DNA of 64,000 bases. Source: Rhodococcus opacus B4. Its GTDB lineage: Bacteria; Actinomycetota; Actinomycetes; Mycobacteriales; Mycobacteriaceae. The notes beneath the pieces were generated by a model. The model was not told where the DNA came from. It did not search any database and saw nothing but the letters and a program-made list of their open reading frames with translations. The position numbers were made by a program, and so were the translations under genes. Location of the stretch: assembly GCF_000010805.1 (NCBI RefSeq), contig NC_012522.1, forward strand, positions 5,766,001 to 5,830,000, written 5' to 3'. Shown here piece after piece: positions 25,136 through 34,159 of this stretch; positions within the stretch are counted from its first letter, which is position 1; each line of letters starts with the position of its first letter.

Positions 25136-26191
25136 ATGTCACTCACCGAAGCCGCACCCGTCCGCTCGACGACGCCCGCTTCCGATCCGGTCCGCATCGC
25201 GACGATCGGCGCCGGACGCATCGGCTCGAATCACGCGGAGATCGTGGCCCGCCTGGTCCCGGGGGCAGCGCTCGTCGCGGTCAGCGACCCGGTCGGGGAG
25301 TCCGCGCAGCGTCTCGCCGCGGCACTGGGGGCGCCGATCGCCACCACGGCCGTAGACGACGTCCTCACCAGCGACGAGGTCGATGCGGTGCTGATCACCG
25401 CCCCCGCGCGGAGCCACACGGACCTGGTGGTCGCGGCCGCGGCCGCGGGCAAGCACGTATTCGTCGAGAAGCCGATGGCGGTCACCCTCGAAGACGCCGA
25501 CCGCGCCATCGCGGCGGCCGCCGACGCGGGCATCGTCCTGCAGGTCGGGTTCAATCGCCGGTTCGCTCCCGGGTTCGCCGCCGCCCGCGCGGCGATCGAC
25601 GCGCAGAAGGTCGGCACCCCGCAACTGCTGCGTTCCCTGACCCGCGACCCCGGCCCGTACACCGCCGACCCGGCACGTGTTCCGCAGTGGACCATCTTCC
25701 TGGAGACGCTCATTCACGACTTCGACACCCTCTGCTTCCTCAACCCGGGTGCGCGACCCGTGCGGGTGAACGCCGTCGCCGACGCCCTGATCCGGCCGGA
25801 CGCCAAGAGCACGGGCCACCTCGACACCGCGGTCGTCACCGTGCAATTCGACAACGGCGCCATCGCCACGGCGGAGGCCAGCTTCAGCGCGCTGTACGGA
25901 TACGACGTGCGCGGCGAGGTGTTCGGCTCCGGCGGCATGGTCACGGCGGGCAGCGGGCTCAGCACGGACATGACCTACTACGGCCCCGACGGGCAGCACG
26001 CCGACACCGCGCGCCGCGACACCGACCTCCTCCACACCGCCTACGTAGGCGAACTGACCGCCTTCGTCGGCGCGATCCGCGCCAACACACCGGCCGTCGT
26101 GACGGGCGAGGATGCCCGCACCGCACTGTCGATCGCACTCGCCGCGATCCGCAGCGTCGAGACCGGCGCCGCCGTCGAGCTGGACCGGTGA
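25136..26191 (+). CDS. Gfo/Idh/MocA-family dehydrogenase, inositol 2-dehydrogenase-like (module 2)
   Basis: 351 residues. Rossmann motif IGAGRIGSNHAEIV (about 22-35), the EKPMAV motif (about 117-122) with the catalytic Lys, and a C-terminal domain with ETLIHDFDTLCFL containing the His/Asp pair. Length and motifs fit myo-inositol 2-dehydrogenase (IolG) and close relatives better than the module 1 enzyme does, yet substrate remains inferred. Stop overlaps the GTG of the isomerase gene, so the two are translated together. Confidence 0.86.
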   Translation: MSLTEAAPVRSTTPASDPVRIATIGAGRIGSNHAEIVARLVPGAALVAVSDPVGESAQRLAAALGAPIATTAVDDVLTSDEVDAVLITAPARSHTDLVVAAAAAGKHVFVEKPMAVTLEDADRAIAAAADAGIVLQVGFNRRFAPGFAAARAAIDAQKVGTPQLLRSLTRDPGPYTADPARVPQWTIFLETLIHDFDTLCFLNPGARPVRVNAVADALIRPDAKSTGHLDTAVVTVQFDNGAIATAEASFSALYGYDVRGEVFGSGGMVTAGSGLSTDMTYYGPDGQHADTARRDTDLLHTAYVGELTAFVGAIRANTPAVVTGEDARTALSIALAAIRSVETGAAVELDR

Positions 26192-26976
26192 CCCCGATGA
26201 CGTACACGCTCGCCGCCAGCGCCGAAATGCTCTACCTCGATCTGCCGTTCGTGGACCGCGTCCAGCGCATCGCGGAACGCGGACTCCAGGTCGAGATCTG
26301 GGACTGGTCCACCAAGGACGTCGACGCCCTCGCCGCGAGCGGCGCCGAATTCTCCTCGATGACGGGCTATCTGCAGGGCGACCTCACCGAACACGATGGC
26401 ATCGAGGCGCTGCTCACCACCGCACGCCAATCCCTCGACGTCGCGAAACGGCTCGACTGCCCGAGACTGAATCTGCACGGAACCGGTCTCGACAACCGGG
26501 GACTGCCCGTTCGCCCCGTCGAAACGGTTACGCCCGCAATGTGGCTCACCGCCGTCGACACCCTGCGGAAGGTCGCCGAACTCGGCGAACAGGCGGGCCG
26601 GGTGTTCACGCTCGAGAACCTCAACCTCGCCGTCGACCATCCCGGCACCCCGTTCGCGACCGCGGCCGACACCCTCGCCCTCGTCCGGGCGGTCGACAGC
26701 CCGCATCTGCGGATGAATCTCGACCTGTATCACGCCCAGATCGGTGAGGGAAACCTCATCAAGCTCGTCCGAAAAGCTTTGCCCTACATCGGCGAGATCC
26801 AGGTCGCCGACGTTCCCGGACGCTGCGAACCCGGAACCGGCGAAATCCACTATCCGGCAATCGCCGCAGCCCTCCACGATCTCGGCTACACCGGCGTGGT
26901 CGGTCTCGAAGGCTGGGCGAAGAACGATCCGGACGTCGCGCTCGACGCGTTCGAGGCCGCGTTCGCGCACTCGTAG
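26188..26976 (+). CDS. Hydroxypyruvate isomerase-like TIM-barrel protein
   Basis: 262 residues from the GTG at 26188 (an ATG at 26197 is also possible). AP-endonuclease-2-like barrel with metal ligands in VFTLENLN (Glu), RMNLDLYHAQ (Asp, His), GEIQVAD and VVGLEGW (Glu). Close in size and motifs to hydroxypyruvate isomerases (Hyi) and OtnI-type 2-oxo-tetronate isomerases. Works on the product of the dehydrogenase with which it overlaps. Confidence 0.83.
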   Translation: MTPMTYTLAASAEMLYLDLPFVDRVQRIAERGLQVEIWDWSTKDVDALAASGAEFSSMTGYLQGDLTEHDGIEALLTTARQSLDVAKRLDCPRLNLHGTGLDNRGLPVRPVETVTPAMWLTAVDTLRKVAELGEQAGRVFTLENLNLAVDHPGTPFATAADTLALVRAVDSPHLRMNLDLYHAQIGEGNLIKLVRKALPYIGEIQVADVPGRCEPGTGEIHYPAIAAALHDLGYTGVVGLEGWAKNDPDVALDAFEAAFAHS

Positions 26977-26980
26977 GGCG

Positions 26981-27376
26981 TCACGCGCCGATCGGTCGCG
27001 GCTCGCTCCGGTAGCCCGACAGTCGGCCGGTGCTGTGGGCCTCGATCATCCGCTGCTCGTCGCGTTGTGCGCCGCGCAACGGCAGGGATCGGGCGGCAGC
27101 GGCATCGAGAAGGGCGCGCAGCGCCGGCTGCTCCCAGGCCAGCTCGCGCCACGCCGCATTCAGGGGGGTGCCGTCCTCGACGGCCTGATCGAGGCGGGCG
27201 GCGAGGTGGTTGCTCCACCGGTGCTGAAAGGCCAGCAGAATGTTGTCGGCCGACCCGAAAAGCGTGAGGGCACCGGGAACTTCGCCGAAGCGGAGCGCCG
27301 CCACGGGGTCGGCGTCCGCCCGAGCCAGTATCTCGTCCAGCACCGCCCGGCGTGCACGGAAATCGGTCCACGACAT
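26981..27376 (-). CDS. Conserved hypothetical alpha-helical protein
   Basis: 131 residues from the ATG at 27374-27376, preceded by AAGGAGG at 8 bp; a GTG at 27385 would overlap that ribosome site. Predicted all-helical, with no cysteine or membrane segment; contains FGSADNILLAFQHRWSNHLAARLDQA and ends near RSEPRPIGA. I do not recognise a named family. Its stop is 4 bp from the convergent isomerase stop. Confidence 0.65.
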   Translation of the reverse strand: MSWTDFRARRAVLDEILARADADPVAALRFGEVPGALTLFGSADNILLAFQHRWSNHLAARLDQAVEDGTPLNAAWRELAWEQPALRALLDAAAARSLPLRGAQRDEQRMIEAHSTGRLSGYRSEPRPIGA

Positions 27377-27478
27377 CTCGGCCACCTCCTTGTTCGGTTG
27401 ATGACGGCAACGCTACGGATCCGCGGAAGCCGTTTCGCCGTGCCACGGTCGCGTTCTCGTCTCCTACCGTGGGCGGAG

Positions 27479-27501
27479 GTCGTCTCCGCTCCGGAGACGA
27501 C
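27479..27501. promoter_or_regulatory. Perfect inverted repeat before the two-component genes
   Basis: GTCGTCTCCG (27479-27488), CTC, CGGAGACGAC (27492-27501). A 10-bp perfect inverted repeat 34 bp before the histidine-kinase start. It could be the operator of the response regulator or a transcript hairpin. Confidence 0.5.
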
Positions 27502-27535
27502 GCGGCCGGGGTGGGTCTTCGCCTACGCTGGTCGT

Positions 27536-28741
27536 GTGCAGGTGACGACATTTTTTCGTCGACGCGTGGCGGAGAGCGAATACGACTACCCGCTCGCCGT
27601 GCCGGTGTTCGCACACATCGCCGTCGTCGCCATCGCCGGTGCCGCTGTCGCGCAACGCGACGGCTTCGTGCCGCCGGGGTGGGTGCTGCTGTGCGGCCTG
27701 GTCGCCGCGGTGACCCCCGTTGCGGGAGACATGATCAGATCGGGGGTGGTCCTGCCACGACCGTTCCTGGCAGTCGTCGTGACCGTGGCGGCCGCACTGT
27801 TGCTACTGCAGCAACCCGACACCGCGTTCGATTTCGCCCCGCTCATCCTGGTGATCCTCACCGGCGAGGTCGCGGCAACGGCGTCGCTGGGAGTCGGCCT
27901 CGCCACCCTGTTCGGATCGATCGCGGTCCTGTCGGCATTCGCGGTGACGGGGCGACTCGACGGCGCGCCCTACGCCCTCGCCGGAGTCGTCCTGGGGTGG
28001 GCGTTCGGCTATCTGATGCTCACCCAGTTGCGTCTCCTGCATCAGGAGCGCGCGTCGAAGGCGATCCAGGCGGAGCAGGCCGCCACCCGTGAGCGCCAGC
28101 GGATCGCCCGCGAGGTGCACGACGTCATCGCCCACTCGCTGAGCATCACACTGCTGCATCTGACCGCGGCCCGCCGCGCGCTCGAGCAGGACCGCGACGT
28201 CGACGACGCCGTGGAGGCGCTCTCCGACGCCGAGCGTCTCGGGCGGCAGGCGATGGCCGACATCCGCCGCACCGTCGGATTGCTCGACGCGGGCCCGGCG
28301 GGTACCCGTCCCGAACCCGGGGTCGCCGACCTTCCCGATCTGATCGACGGCTTCCGCCGCGCGGGTCTCCCGGTTGACTTCGACCTGCGCGGAGACCTGT
28401 CCGCGGTGACCGGGACGATCGGTCTCGGCCTGTACCGCATCACGCAGGAGTCGCTGGCGAACGTCGCCAAACATGCACCCGGTGCCGGGGCCGACGTGCG
28501 GCTCACGATCGAGTCGGAACGCGCGACCCTGGCGATCCACAACCCGATCCGGGGCCGGGTGTCGGCACCGAACGGCGCACGCGGTTCCGGTCTGCGGGGC
28601 ATGCGCGAGCGCGCCGCGTTGCTCGGTGGCACGCTCCGCGCGGGCCTGGACGGCGGGCGCTGGTCCGTGCACGCCGCGGTCCCACTGCCCCGGGACTCGT
28701 GCCGGCCGGCGATCCTCCGTCATATTCCGGGACTGTCGTGA
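27536..28741 (+). CDS. Sensor histidine kinase (HisKA_3, NarL-type)
   Basis: 401 residues from a GTG at 27536 (alternative GTG at 27542). Five or six membrane helices in residues 20-165 with short loops, then the dimerisation helix with the phospho-acceptor EVHDVIAHS (His195), N-box ITQESLANVAKHA (about 303-315) and G-box GSGLRGMRERAALLGG (about 344-360). The membrane part has no large outer domain, so it may sense the membrane state or a partner. Overlaps the response-regulator start (GTGA). Confidence 0.9.
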   Translation: MQVTTFFRRRVAESEYDYPLAVPVFAHIAVVAIAGAAVAQRDGFVPPGWVLLCGLVAAVTPVAGDMIRSGVVLPRPFLAVVVTVAAALLLLQQPDTAFDFAPLILVILTGEVAATASLGVGLATLFGSIAVLSAFAVTGRLDGAPYALAGVVLGWAFGYLMLTQLRLLHQERASKAIQAEQAATRERQRIAREVHDVIAHSLSITLLHLTAARRALEQDRDVDDAVEALSDAERLGRQAMADIRRTVGLLDAGPAGTRPEPGVADLPDLIDGFRRAGLPVDFDLRGDLSAVTGTIGLGLYRITQESLANVAKHAPGAGADVRLTIESERATLAIHNPIRGRVSAPNGARGSGLRGMRERAALLGGTLRAGLDGGRWSVHAAVPLPRDSCRPAILRHIPGLS

Positions 28742-29430
28742 CGGGCGCGGAGATCAGGGTGTTGCTGGTCGACGACCAGGAACTGGTGCGGTCGGGGCTG
28801 CGCCGGATCCTGAGACGCAAGGACGGCTTCGTGATCGTCGGCGAATGCGCGGACGGCTCGGAGGTGCCGGACGCGGTCGCGGAGCACACTCCGGATGTCG
28901 TGCTCATGGATCTTCGGATGAAGAGGGTCGACGGGATCGAGGCGACCCGCGCTCTCCGGTCGGTCGCCGCGCCGCCGCCGGTGCTGGTGCTCACCACGTT
29001 CGACGACGACGATCTGCTCTCCGGATCACTGCGCGCCGGTGCGGCCGGGTTCATTCTCAAGGATTCGCCCGCCGAGGATTTGATCCGCGCCGTACGCACC
29101 GTCGCCGAGGGCGGCGCCTGCCTGGACCCGGCCGTGACCGGACGGGTGCTCGCCACCTACCGCACCGTCGCGCCGTCGACGGACGGGGAACGCAACCGCC
29201 TCACCGAGTTGACCGCGCGGGAACTCGACGTGCTCGCGCTCATCGGGCGGGGGCACAGCAACAGCGAGATCGGGCGCGAGCTGGGCATCTCGGGTGTGAC
29301 CGTGAAGAGTCACGTCGGGCACATCTTCCTCAAACTCGATCTCCGCGATCGCGCGGCCGCCATCGTCTACGCGTTCGATCACGGCATCGTCTCCCCGGGC
29401 GACACCGCTCCGGATCGAGGCCGTGCCTAG
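28738..29430 (+). CDS. NarL/LuxR-family response regulator
   Basis: 230 residues from the GTG at 28738. Receiver domain (about 6-125) with acidic pocket VDDQ, phospho-acceptor VVLMDLRM (Asp58), conserved Thr in TTFDDDD and Lys in LKDSP. C-terminal LuxR helix-turn-helix (about 160-222): LTARELDVLALIGRGHSNSEIGREL with VKSHVGHIFLKL. Cognate partner of the overlapping kinase. Targets unknown; the small membrane protein directly downstream and the repeat at 27479 are candidates. Confidence 0.92.
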   Translation: MTGAEIRVLLVDDQELVRSGLRRILRRKDGFVIVGECADGSEVPDAVAEHTPDVVLMDLRMKRVDGIEATRALRSVAAPPPVLVLTTFDDDDLLSGSLRAGAAGFILKDSPAEDLIRAVRTVAEGGACLDPAVTGRVLATYRTVAPSTDGERNRLTELTARELDVLALIGRGHSNSEIGRELGISGVTVKSHVGHIFLKLDLRDRAAAIVYAFDHGIVSPGDTAPDRGRA

Positions 29431-29473
29431 CATTCGCAAGAAGCCCGAGAACACTCTCAGAGAGGAATTGGCG

Positions 29474-29629
29474 ATGATCGCAATCGGTGTGGTCCTCCTT
29501 GTCGTCGGCCTGGTCGTCAAGATCTCGTCACTGTGGATCGCCGGCCTCATAGTCGGTGCCGTCGGCCTTCTCCTGCTGCTCCTCGGGCTGCTGGGCCGCA
29601 AGGTGGGCGGGCGGAAGTACTGGTACTGA
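29474..29629 (+). CDS. DUF6131-like small membrane protein
   Basis: 51 residues from the ATG at 29474, which has AGAGAGGAA 8 bp upstream; a longer frame starts at 29423 inside the regulator gene. Two hydrophobic helices (about 2-18 and 20-42) and a basic tail GRKVGGRKYWY, matching the short actinobacterial membrane proteins grouped as DUF6131. Function unknown; 43 bp after the response regulator and possibly in the same transcript. Confidence 0.75.
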   Translation: MIAIGVVLLVVGLVVKISSLWIAGLIVGAVGLLLLLLGLLGRKVGGRKYWY

Positions 29630-29751
29630 CGGGGTCGGCACTGTCAGTCACGTTGTGGCCCCGGCGTATCGAAGCGTCGTGCGCGGCGACAGTCGACGCG
29701 CGGGGGAGCGGTCCCGTCGGTCGTGGTCAGCTTCGAGCTGTAGTGACGGGC

Positions 29752-29778
29752 GGTCGGAGCGCCCTCCGGCGACCGACC
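29752..29778 (+). terminator. Possible hairpin after the small membrane protein
   Basis: GGTCGG-AG-CGCC and GGCG-A-CCGACC pair with a small internal mismatch around a CTCC loop, about 120 bp past the stop at 29629. No U-run follows. It separates that transcript from the furA promoter. Confidence 0.4.
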
Positions 29779-29826
29779 ACCAATTGTGTGTAAGTAGAAG
29801 TCACTGCAAATTGTTTCGGCAAACTC

Positions 29827-29862
29827 TTTACTGAGTCCAGAAAAGTAGGCCATAGTGTGAGG
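29827..29862 (+). promoter_or_regulatory. furA-katG promoter
   Basis: TTTACT (29827-29832) and CATAGT (29851-29856) are 18 bp apart, in an AT-rich patch (from about 29785) that is the likely FurA site. A start point 7 bp after the -10 falls on the GTG at 29863, so the furA message is probably leaderless, as reported for mycobacterial furA. Confidence 0.6.
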
Positions 29863-30306
29863 GTGCCGTCGATGCCGGATTACGCAGCGTTACTGCGCGG
29901 GGCTGAGCTTCGCGTGACCCGCCCGCGGGTCGCGGTGTTGGAGGCGGTGCACGCACGTCCGCACGCCGATACGGAAACGATTTTCGGCGCGGTGCGCACG
30001 GTTCTGGACGGGGTGTCCCGGCAGGCGGTGTACGACGTGCTGCACGCAGTGACCGCAGTGGGATTGGTGCGCCGGATACAGCCGGCCGGCTCGGTGGCTC
30101 GTTACGAGTCGCGGGTCGGAGACAATCACCACCACGTCATCTGCCGGTCGTGTGGGGCCATCGCGGACGTCGACTGTGCCGTCGGCGAGGCGCCCTGCCT
30201 GACCGCGTCCGACGACAACGGTTTCCTCGTCGAGGAAGCCGAGGTCATCTACTGGGGTCTGTGCCCCGACTGCTCGACAACACAGGCTTCTCGATCCAAA
30301 CCATGA
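29863..30306 (+). CDS. furA: Fur-family peroxide-responsive repressor FurA
   Basis: 147 residues from the GTG at 29863; this start is preferred over 29857 because the protein then begins VPSMPDYA, in register with mycobacterial FurA, and because of the -10 placement. Winged helix (about 10-85) with VTRPRVAVLEAV and VSRQAVYDVLHA, then the dimer and metal domain with GDNHHHVICRSCGAIADVDC and CPDC cysteine pairs. Directly upstream of katG (37 bp), the classic actinobacterial arrangement in which FurA represses both until peroxide oxidises it. Confidence 0.93.
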   Translation: MPSMPDYAALLRGAELRVTRPRVAVLEAVHARPHADTETIFGAVRTVLDGVSRQAVYDVLHAVTAVGLVRRIQPAGSVARYESRVGDNHHHVICRSCGAIADVDCAVGEAPCLTASDDNGFLVEEAEVIYWGLCPDCSTTQASRSKP

Positions 30307-30343
30307 CCAACAGCCCACATTGGTCTCTCCCGGAAGGAATGTC

Positions 30344-32572
30344 GTGTCCGATAGCTGCCCGGTCGCTCACGAGGGAAACACTCGAAGCACCAGTGAAAGT
30401 GAAAACCCCGCAATCCCGTCCCCCACTCCGACGGCGCACCGCCCGAGGACGAACCGCGACTGGTGGCCGAACCAGCCCGAGCTGTCGGTCCTGCACGCCC
30501 ATTCGTCCAAGTCCAACCCGATGGGCGAGAACTTCGACTACACAGCGGAGTTCGCGAAGCTCGACGTCGAGGCACTCAAGCGGGACGTCATCGACCTGAT
30601 GACGGATTCGCAGGACTGGTGGCCTGCCGACTTCGGCCACTACGGCGGCCTCTTCATCCGGATGAGCTGGCACGCGGCAGGCACTTACCGAATCGCCGAC
30701 GGCCGCGGCGGCGGCGGTCAGGGCGCCCAGCGCTTCGCGCCCCTCAACAGCTGGCCCGACAACGCGAGCCTCGACAAGGCCCGCCGGTTGCTCTGGCCGG
30801 TGAAACAGAAGTACGGCAAGCAGATCTCGTGGTCCGACCTCCTCGTCTTCGCCGGCAACTGCGCCCTGGAGTCGATGGGATTCAAGACCTTCGGGTTCGG
30901 ATTCGGACGCGAAGACATCTGGGAGCCCGAGGAGATCTACTGGGGTCCCGAGGACACCTGGCTGGGCGATGAACGCTACAGCGGTGATCGTGATCTCTCG
31001 GGGCCGCTCGGCGCCGTGCAGATGGGTCTCATCTATGTGAACCCGGAGGGGCCCAACGGCCAGCCGGATCCGCTCGCCGCCGCCCGTGACATCCGGGAGA
31101 CATTCGGGCGCATGGCGATGAACGACATCGAGACCGCCGCGCTGATCGCCGGCGGCCACACCTTCGGCAAGACCCACGGCGCAGGCGACGCCGACCTGGT
31201 CGGTCCGGAACCGGAAGCCGCCCCGATCGAGCAGCAGGGCCTGGGCTGGAAGAGTGCCTACGGCACCGGCGTCGGCAAGGACGCGATCACCAGCGGTCTC
31301 GAGGTCGTGTGGACCCCGACACCGACGAAGTGGGACAACAGCTTCCTCGAGGTCCTGTACGGCTACGAGTGGGAGCTGACCAAGAGCCCCGCCGGTGCCT
31401 GGCAGTGGACCGCCAAGGACGGCGCGGGAGCGGGCACGATCCCCGACCCCTTCGATTCGTCGGCGGGACGCGCCCCCACGATGCTGACCACGGACCTCTC
31501 GCTGCGCATCGACCCGGCGTACGAGAAGATCACCCGGCGCTGGCTGGACCACCCGGAGGAGTTCGCCGAGGAGTTCGCCAAGGCGTGGTACAAGCTGCTG
31601 CACCGCGACATGGGGCCCGTCACGCGCTACCTGGGCCCGTGGGTCCCGGAGGCGCAGCTGTGGCAGGACCCGGTGCCCGCCGTCGATCACCAGTTGATCG
31701 GTGACAGCGAGATCGCCGCCCTGAAGGGCAAGATCCTCGACTCGGGGCTGTCCATCTCCCAGCTGGTGTCCACCGCCTGGGCGTCGGCCGCCACCTTCCG
31801 CGGCACCGACATGCGGGGCGGCGCCAACGGGGCGCGGATCCGGCTTGCGCCGCAGAAGGATTGGGAGATCAACAGCCCGGCCGAGCTGTCCAAGGTTCTG
31901 CAGACCCTCGAGCAGATCCAGCAGGACTTCAACTCGTCGCAGTCCGGCGGTGTGAAGGTCTCGCTCGCGGATCTGATCGTTCTGGCCGGTGCCGCCGGTG
32001 TCGAGAAGGCGGCGAAGAACGCCGGCCACGACATCACGGTTCCGTTCACCCCGGGGCGCACCGACGCCTCGCAGGAGCAGACCGACGTCGAGTCGTTCGC
32101 CGTGCTCGAACCGAGGGCCGACGGGTTCCGCAACTACCTCCGGCCGGGCGAGAAGTTGCCCGCCGAGGCACTTCTGGTCGAGCGGGCCTACATGCTGAAC
32201 CTGACCGCCCCGGAGATGACGGTCCTCATCGGCGGTCTGCGTGCGCTGAACGCCAACTTCGGGCAGACGGGGCACGGCGTCTTCACCGACCGGCCCGAGT
32301 CGTTGACCAACGACTTCTTCGTCAACCTCCTCGACATGGGGACGGTGTGGAAGGGGGCCGCCTCGGCAGAGAACGTCTACGAGGGCAGCGACCGGGTCAC
32401 GGGCGACGCCAAGTGGACCGCCACCGCCGTCGATCTGGTGTTCGGTTCCAACTCGCAGCTGCGGGCCCTCGCCGAGGTCTACGCCACGGACGACGCGCAG
32501 CAGAAGTTCGTGCAGGACTTCGTGTCCGCGTGGGACAAGGTGATGAACCTCGACCGGTTCGACCTCGACTGA
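30344..32572 (+). CDS. katG: Catalase-peroxidase KatG
   Basis: 742 residues from the GTG at 30344, with GGAAGGA 6 bp upstream. Two peroxidase domains. Active-site Arg106, Trp109 and His110 in IRMSWHAAG, the proximal haem His272 in GGHTFGKTH, and the Trp109-Tyr231-Met257 crosslink set needed for catalase activity (Tyr in GLIYVNPEG, Met in GRMAMND). Ser317 in DAITSGLEV matches Ser315 of the tuberculosis enzyme. Destroys hydrogen peroxide in the cytoplasm. Followed by a strong hairpin. Confidence 0.97.
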
Positions 32573-32614
32573 TCACGGTGGTCGGTCGGCCCCCGGGCCG
32601 GCCGACCGTCACCG

Positions 32615-32658
32615 ACCCCGGGCACCCCGCGAGCAGATCCTCGCGGGGTGCCCGGGGT
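32615..32658. terminator. Bidirectional terminator after katG
   Basis: Perfect 19-bp arms ACCCCGGGCACCCCGCGAG (32615-32633) and CTCGCGGGGTGCCCGGGGT (32640-32658) around a 6-nt loop, ending one base before the stop of the convergent small gene. A second, imperfect stem of about 14 bp lies just before it at 32576-32614. Confidence 0.8.
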
Positions 32659-32892
32659 TCAGGCCATCGACAGCTTCTCGGCGTTTCGTACCGCGGTCTC
32701 GAGATGCCGGTCCGCGGTGCTCAGGTCAAGCCGGGCGTCGCTGAGACTGTCGATCACCCCTTCCCTCGAAGCGCCGTCGGCTGTGCTGTCGAGAAGGTCG
32801 AACGCGTCGGTCAACTCCTTGATCCGGCGTTCGAGTGCCTGTAGTTCGGCCCGCAGCCGGGCGGTGCGGTCGACGAGATCGGCGACGTCCAT
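32659..32892 (-). CDS. Small coiled-coil hypothetical protein
   Basis: 77 residues, ATG start with AAAGGGGG close upstream. Heptad-like pattern over residues 3-35 (VADLVDRTARLRAELQALERRIKELTDAFDLL in long form) predicts a coiled coil, and the second half is also helical. No cysteine, no membrane segment. Not a family I recognise. Convergent with katG. Confidence 0.6.
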   Translation of the reverse strand: MDVADLVDRTARLRAELQALERRIKELTDAFDLLDSTADGASREGVIDSLSDARLDLSTADRHLETAVRNAEKLSMA

Positions 32893-32983
32893 GGCTGGCC
32901 CCCTTTCATCCCGAACTCACTGACGCGTCACCACTTCGTCTACCCGCGGTTGCGGCCCCGAAACCACCACTGCTGGGCGCGGC

Positions 32984-33763
32984 CTACCGGTACACGAGGC
33001 CGCCGTCGATCAGTCCGGCCTGCCCGGTCATGTAGTCGGAGTCCGGTCCGGCGAGATACGACACGTACGCGGCGACGTCCTCGGGCGTCTGTGCCCGGCC
33101 GAGGGCGATGCCGCCGACGAACTTCTCGAACGTGGCACCTTTCGGTGCACCGGTGAGGTCCGCGAAACGCTCGTCGATGGTGACCCACATGTCGGTGCCG
33201 ACGACACCGGGGCAGTAGGCGTTGACGGTGATGCCGTCGGATGCGTACTCCTTCGCCGCGGCCTGAGTGAGCGCGCGGACCGCGAACTTGGTTGCCGAGT
33301 ACACGCCGAGCATCGCGAATCCCTCGTGGCCGGCGATCGACGACGCGTTGATGATCTTCCCGCCCTGCCCCCGCGCCCGGAGCTTGGCCGCCCCGGCCTG
33401 GATTCCCCACAGCACGCCTTCGACGTTCACGGCCAGGATCCGGGACACGTCCTCCGGTGTCGCCTCGGCGATCGGGTCGACCTGGGCGATGCCCGCGTTG
33501 TTGACGATGATGTCGAAGCCGCCCAGTTCGTGCTCCGTCCGGTCGACGGCGGACCGGACCTGATCGCGGTCCGTCACGTCGGCGACCAAAGAGATCGCCT
33601 TCGAACCCGCCGCCCGGACCTCATCGGCCACCGCGCCGATCCGGTCGGCGTTGACGTCGACGAGCGAGATGTCGGCGCCGTCCGACGCCAGCCGCAACGC
33701 GATCGCGCGTCCGATGCCCTGGCCTGCGCCGGTGATCAATGCGACTTTGCCCTCGATGCTCAT
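32984..33763 (-). CDS. Short-chain dehydrogenase/reductase, acetoin reductase-like
   Basis: 259 residues from the ATG at 33761-33763 with GAGGAG 6 bp upstream. NAD(P) motif TGAGQGIG (11-18), NNAG (about 86-89), catalytic Ser in NASSIAG and YSATK (Tyr, Lys at about 152-156), C-terminal GGLVYR. Among SDRs the sequence is closest in feel to (S)-acetoin-forming diacetyl reductases (BudC type), e.g. QAAAKEYASDGITVNAYCPGVVGTDMW. Substrate is inferred. A Crp-like site sits in its leader, so carbon source control is likely. Confidence 0.85.
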   Translation of the reverse strand: MSIEGKVALITGAGQGIGRAIALRLASDGADISLVDVNADRIGAVADEVRAAGSKAISLVADVTDRDQVRSAVDRTEHELGGFDIIVNNAGIAQVDPIAEATPEDVSRILAVNVEGVLWGIQAGAAKLRARGQGGKIINASSIAGHEGFAMLGVYSATKFAVRALTQAAAKEYASDGITVNAYCPGVVGTDMWVTIDERFADLTGAPKGATFEKFVGGIALGRAQTPEDVAAYVSYLAGPDSDYMTGQAGLIDGGLVYR

Positions 33764-34159
33764 CCCTAGCTCCTCTCCGATGTGATCGTCCTCACAGGGG
33801 AGCCAAACATCGCAGGCACGACTGCGCGAGAGTTGCAGCCGATTGCACTTGCGTCCGATCGAATGGGCCGGACGCCGTACTCCCACCCGCGGAATGGTTG
33901 ATCGGTGGATGGGAAGCGACATCAGCTTCGAGAAACATCGAAAAATCCTCAGAGGCAACGTCTTTGACGTGATCGAATGGAGTGTTCGATTCGCTGTCGG
34001 GCGGAGTGCTTCTTTCCGCAAGCGAATCATCGGTGACATCGCCGGCGGCGCGGAGGACAATCGAACCGACCGGCCCTTGCCTCTGGGGTCGGCCGTGGCA
34101 CTTGTCGTGTCAGACTCTGCGTTCCGCAGGGGCCCGAGGCGTGCCTCGCGTCAACCTGT
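33764..34159. other. Gap upstream of the SDR gene
   Basis: About 400 bp with lower GC than the flanks. It holds the SDR promoter region and the Crp-like palindrome at 33781-33796. A 145-codon frame at 33843-34280 has no recognisable domain. I see no convincing gene. Confidence 0.5.
33781..33796. promoter_or_regulatory. Crp/GlxR-type binding site
   Basis: TGTGA-TCGTCC-TCACA fits the Crp consensus TGTGA-N6-TCACA at all ten fixed bases. It lies 18 bp before the SDR start codon, just upstream of the ribosome site, where binding would repress. Confidence 0.65.

Noticed and set aside
26744..27535. N-terminal extension of the histidine kinase by 264 codons
   Set aside because: It runs through the convergent hypothetical gene and the promoter region and has no membrane or sensor features; the GTG at 27536 is a natural start.
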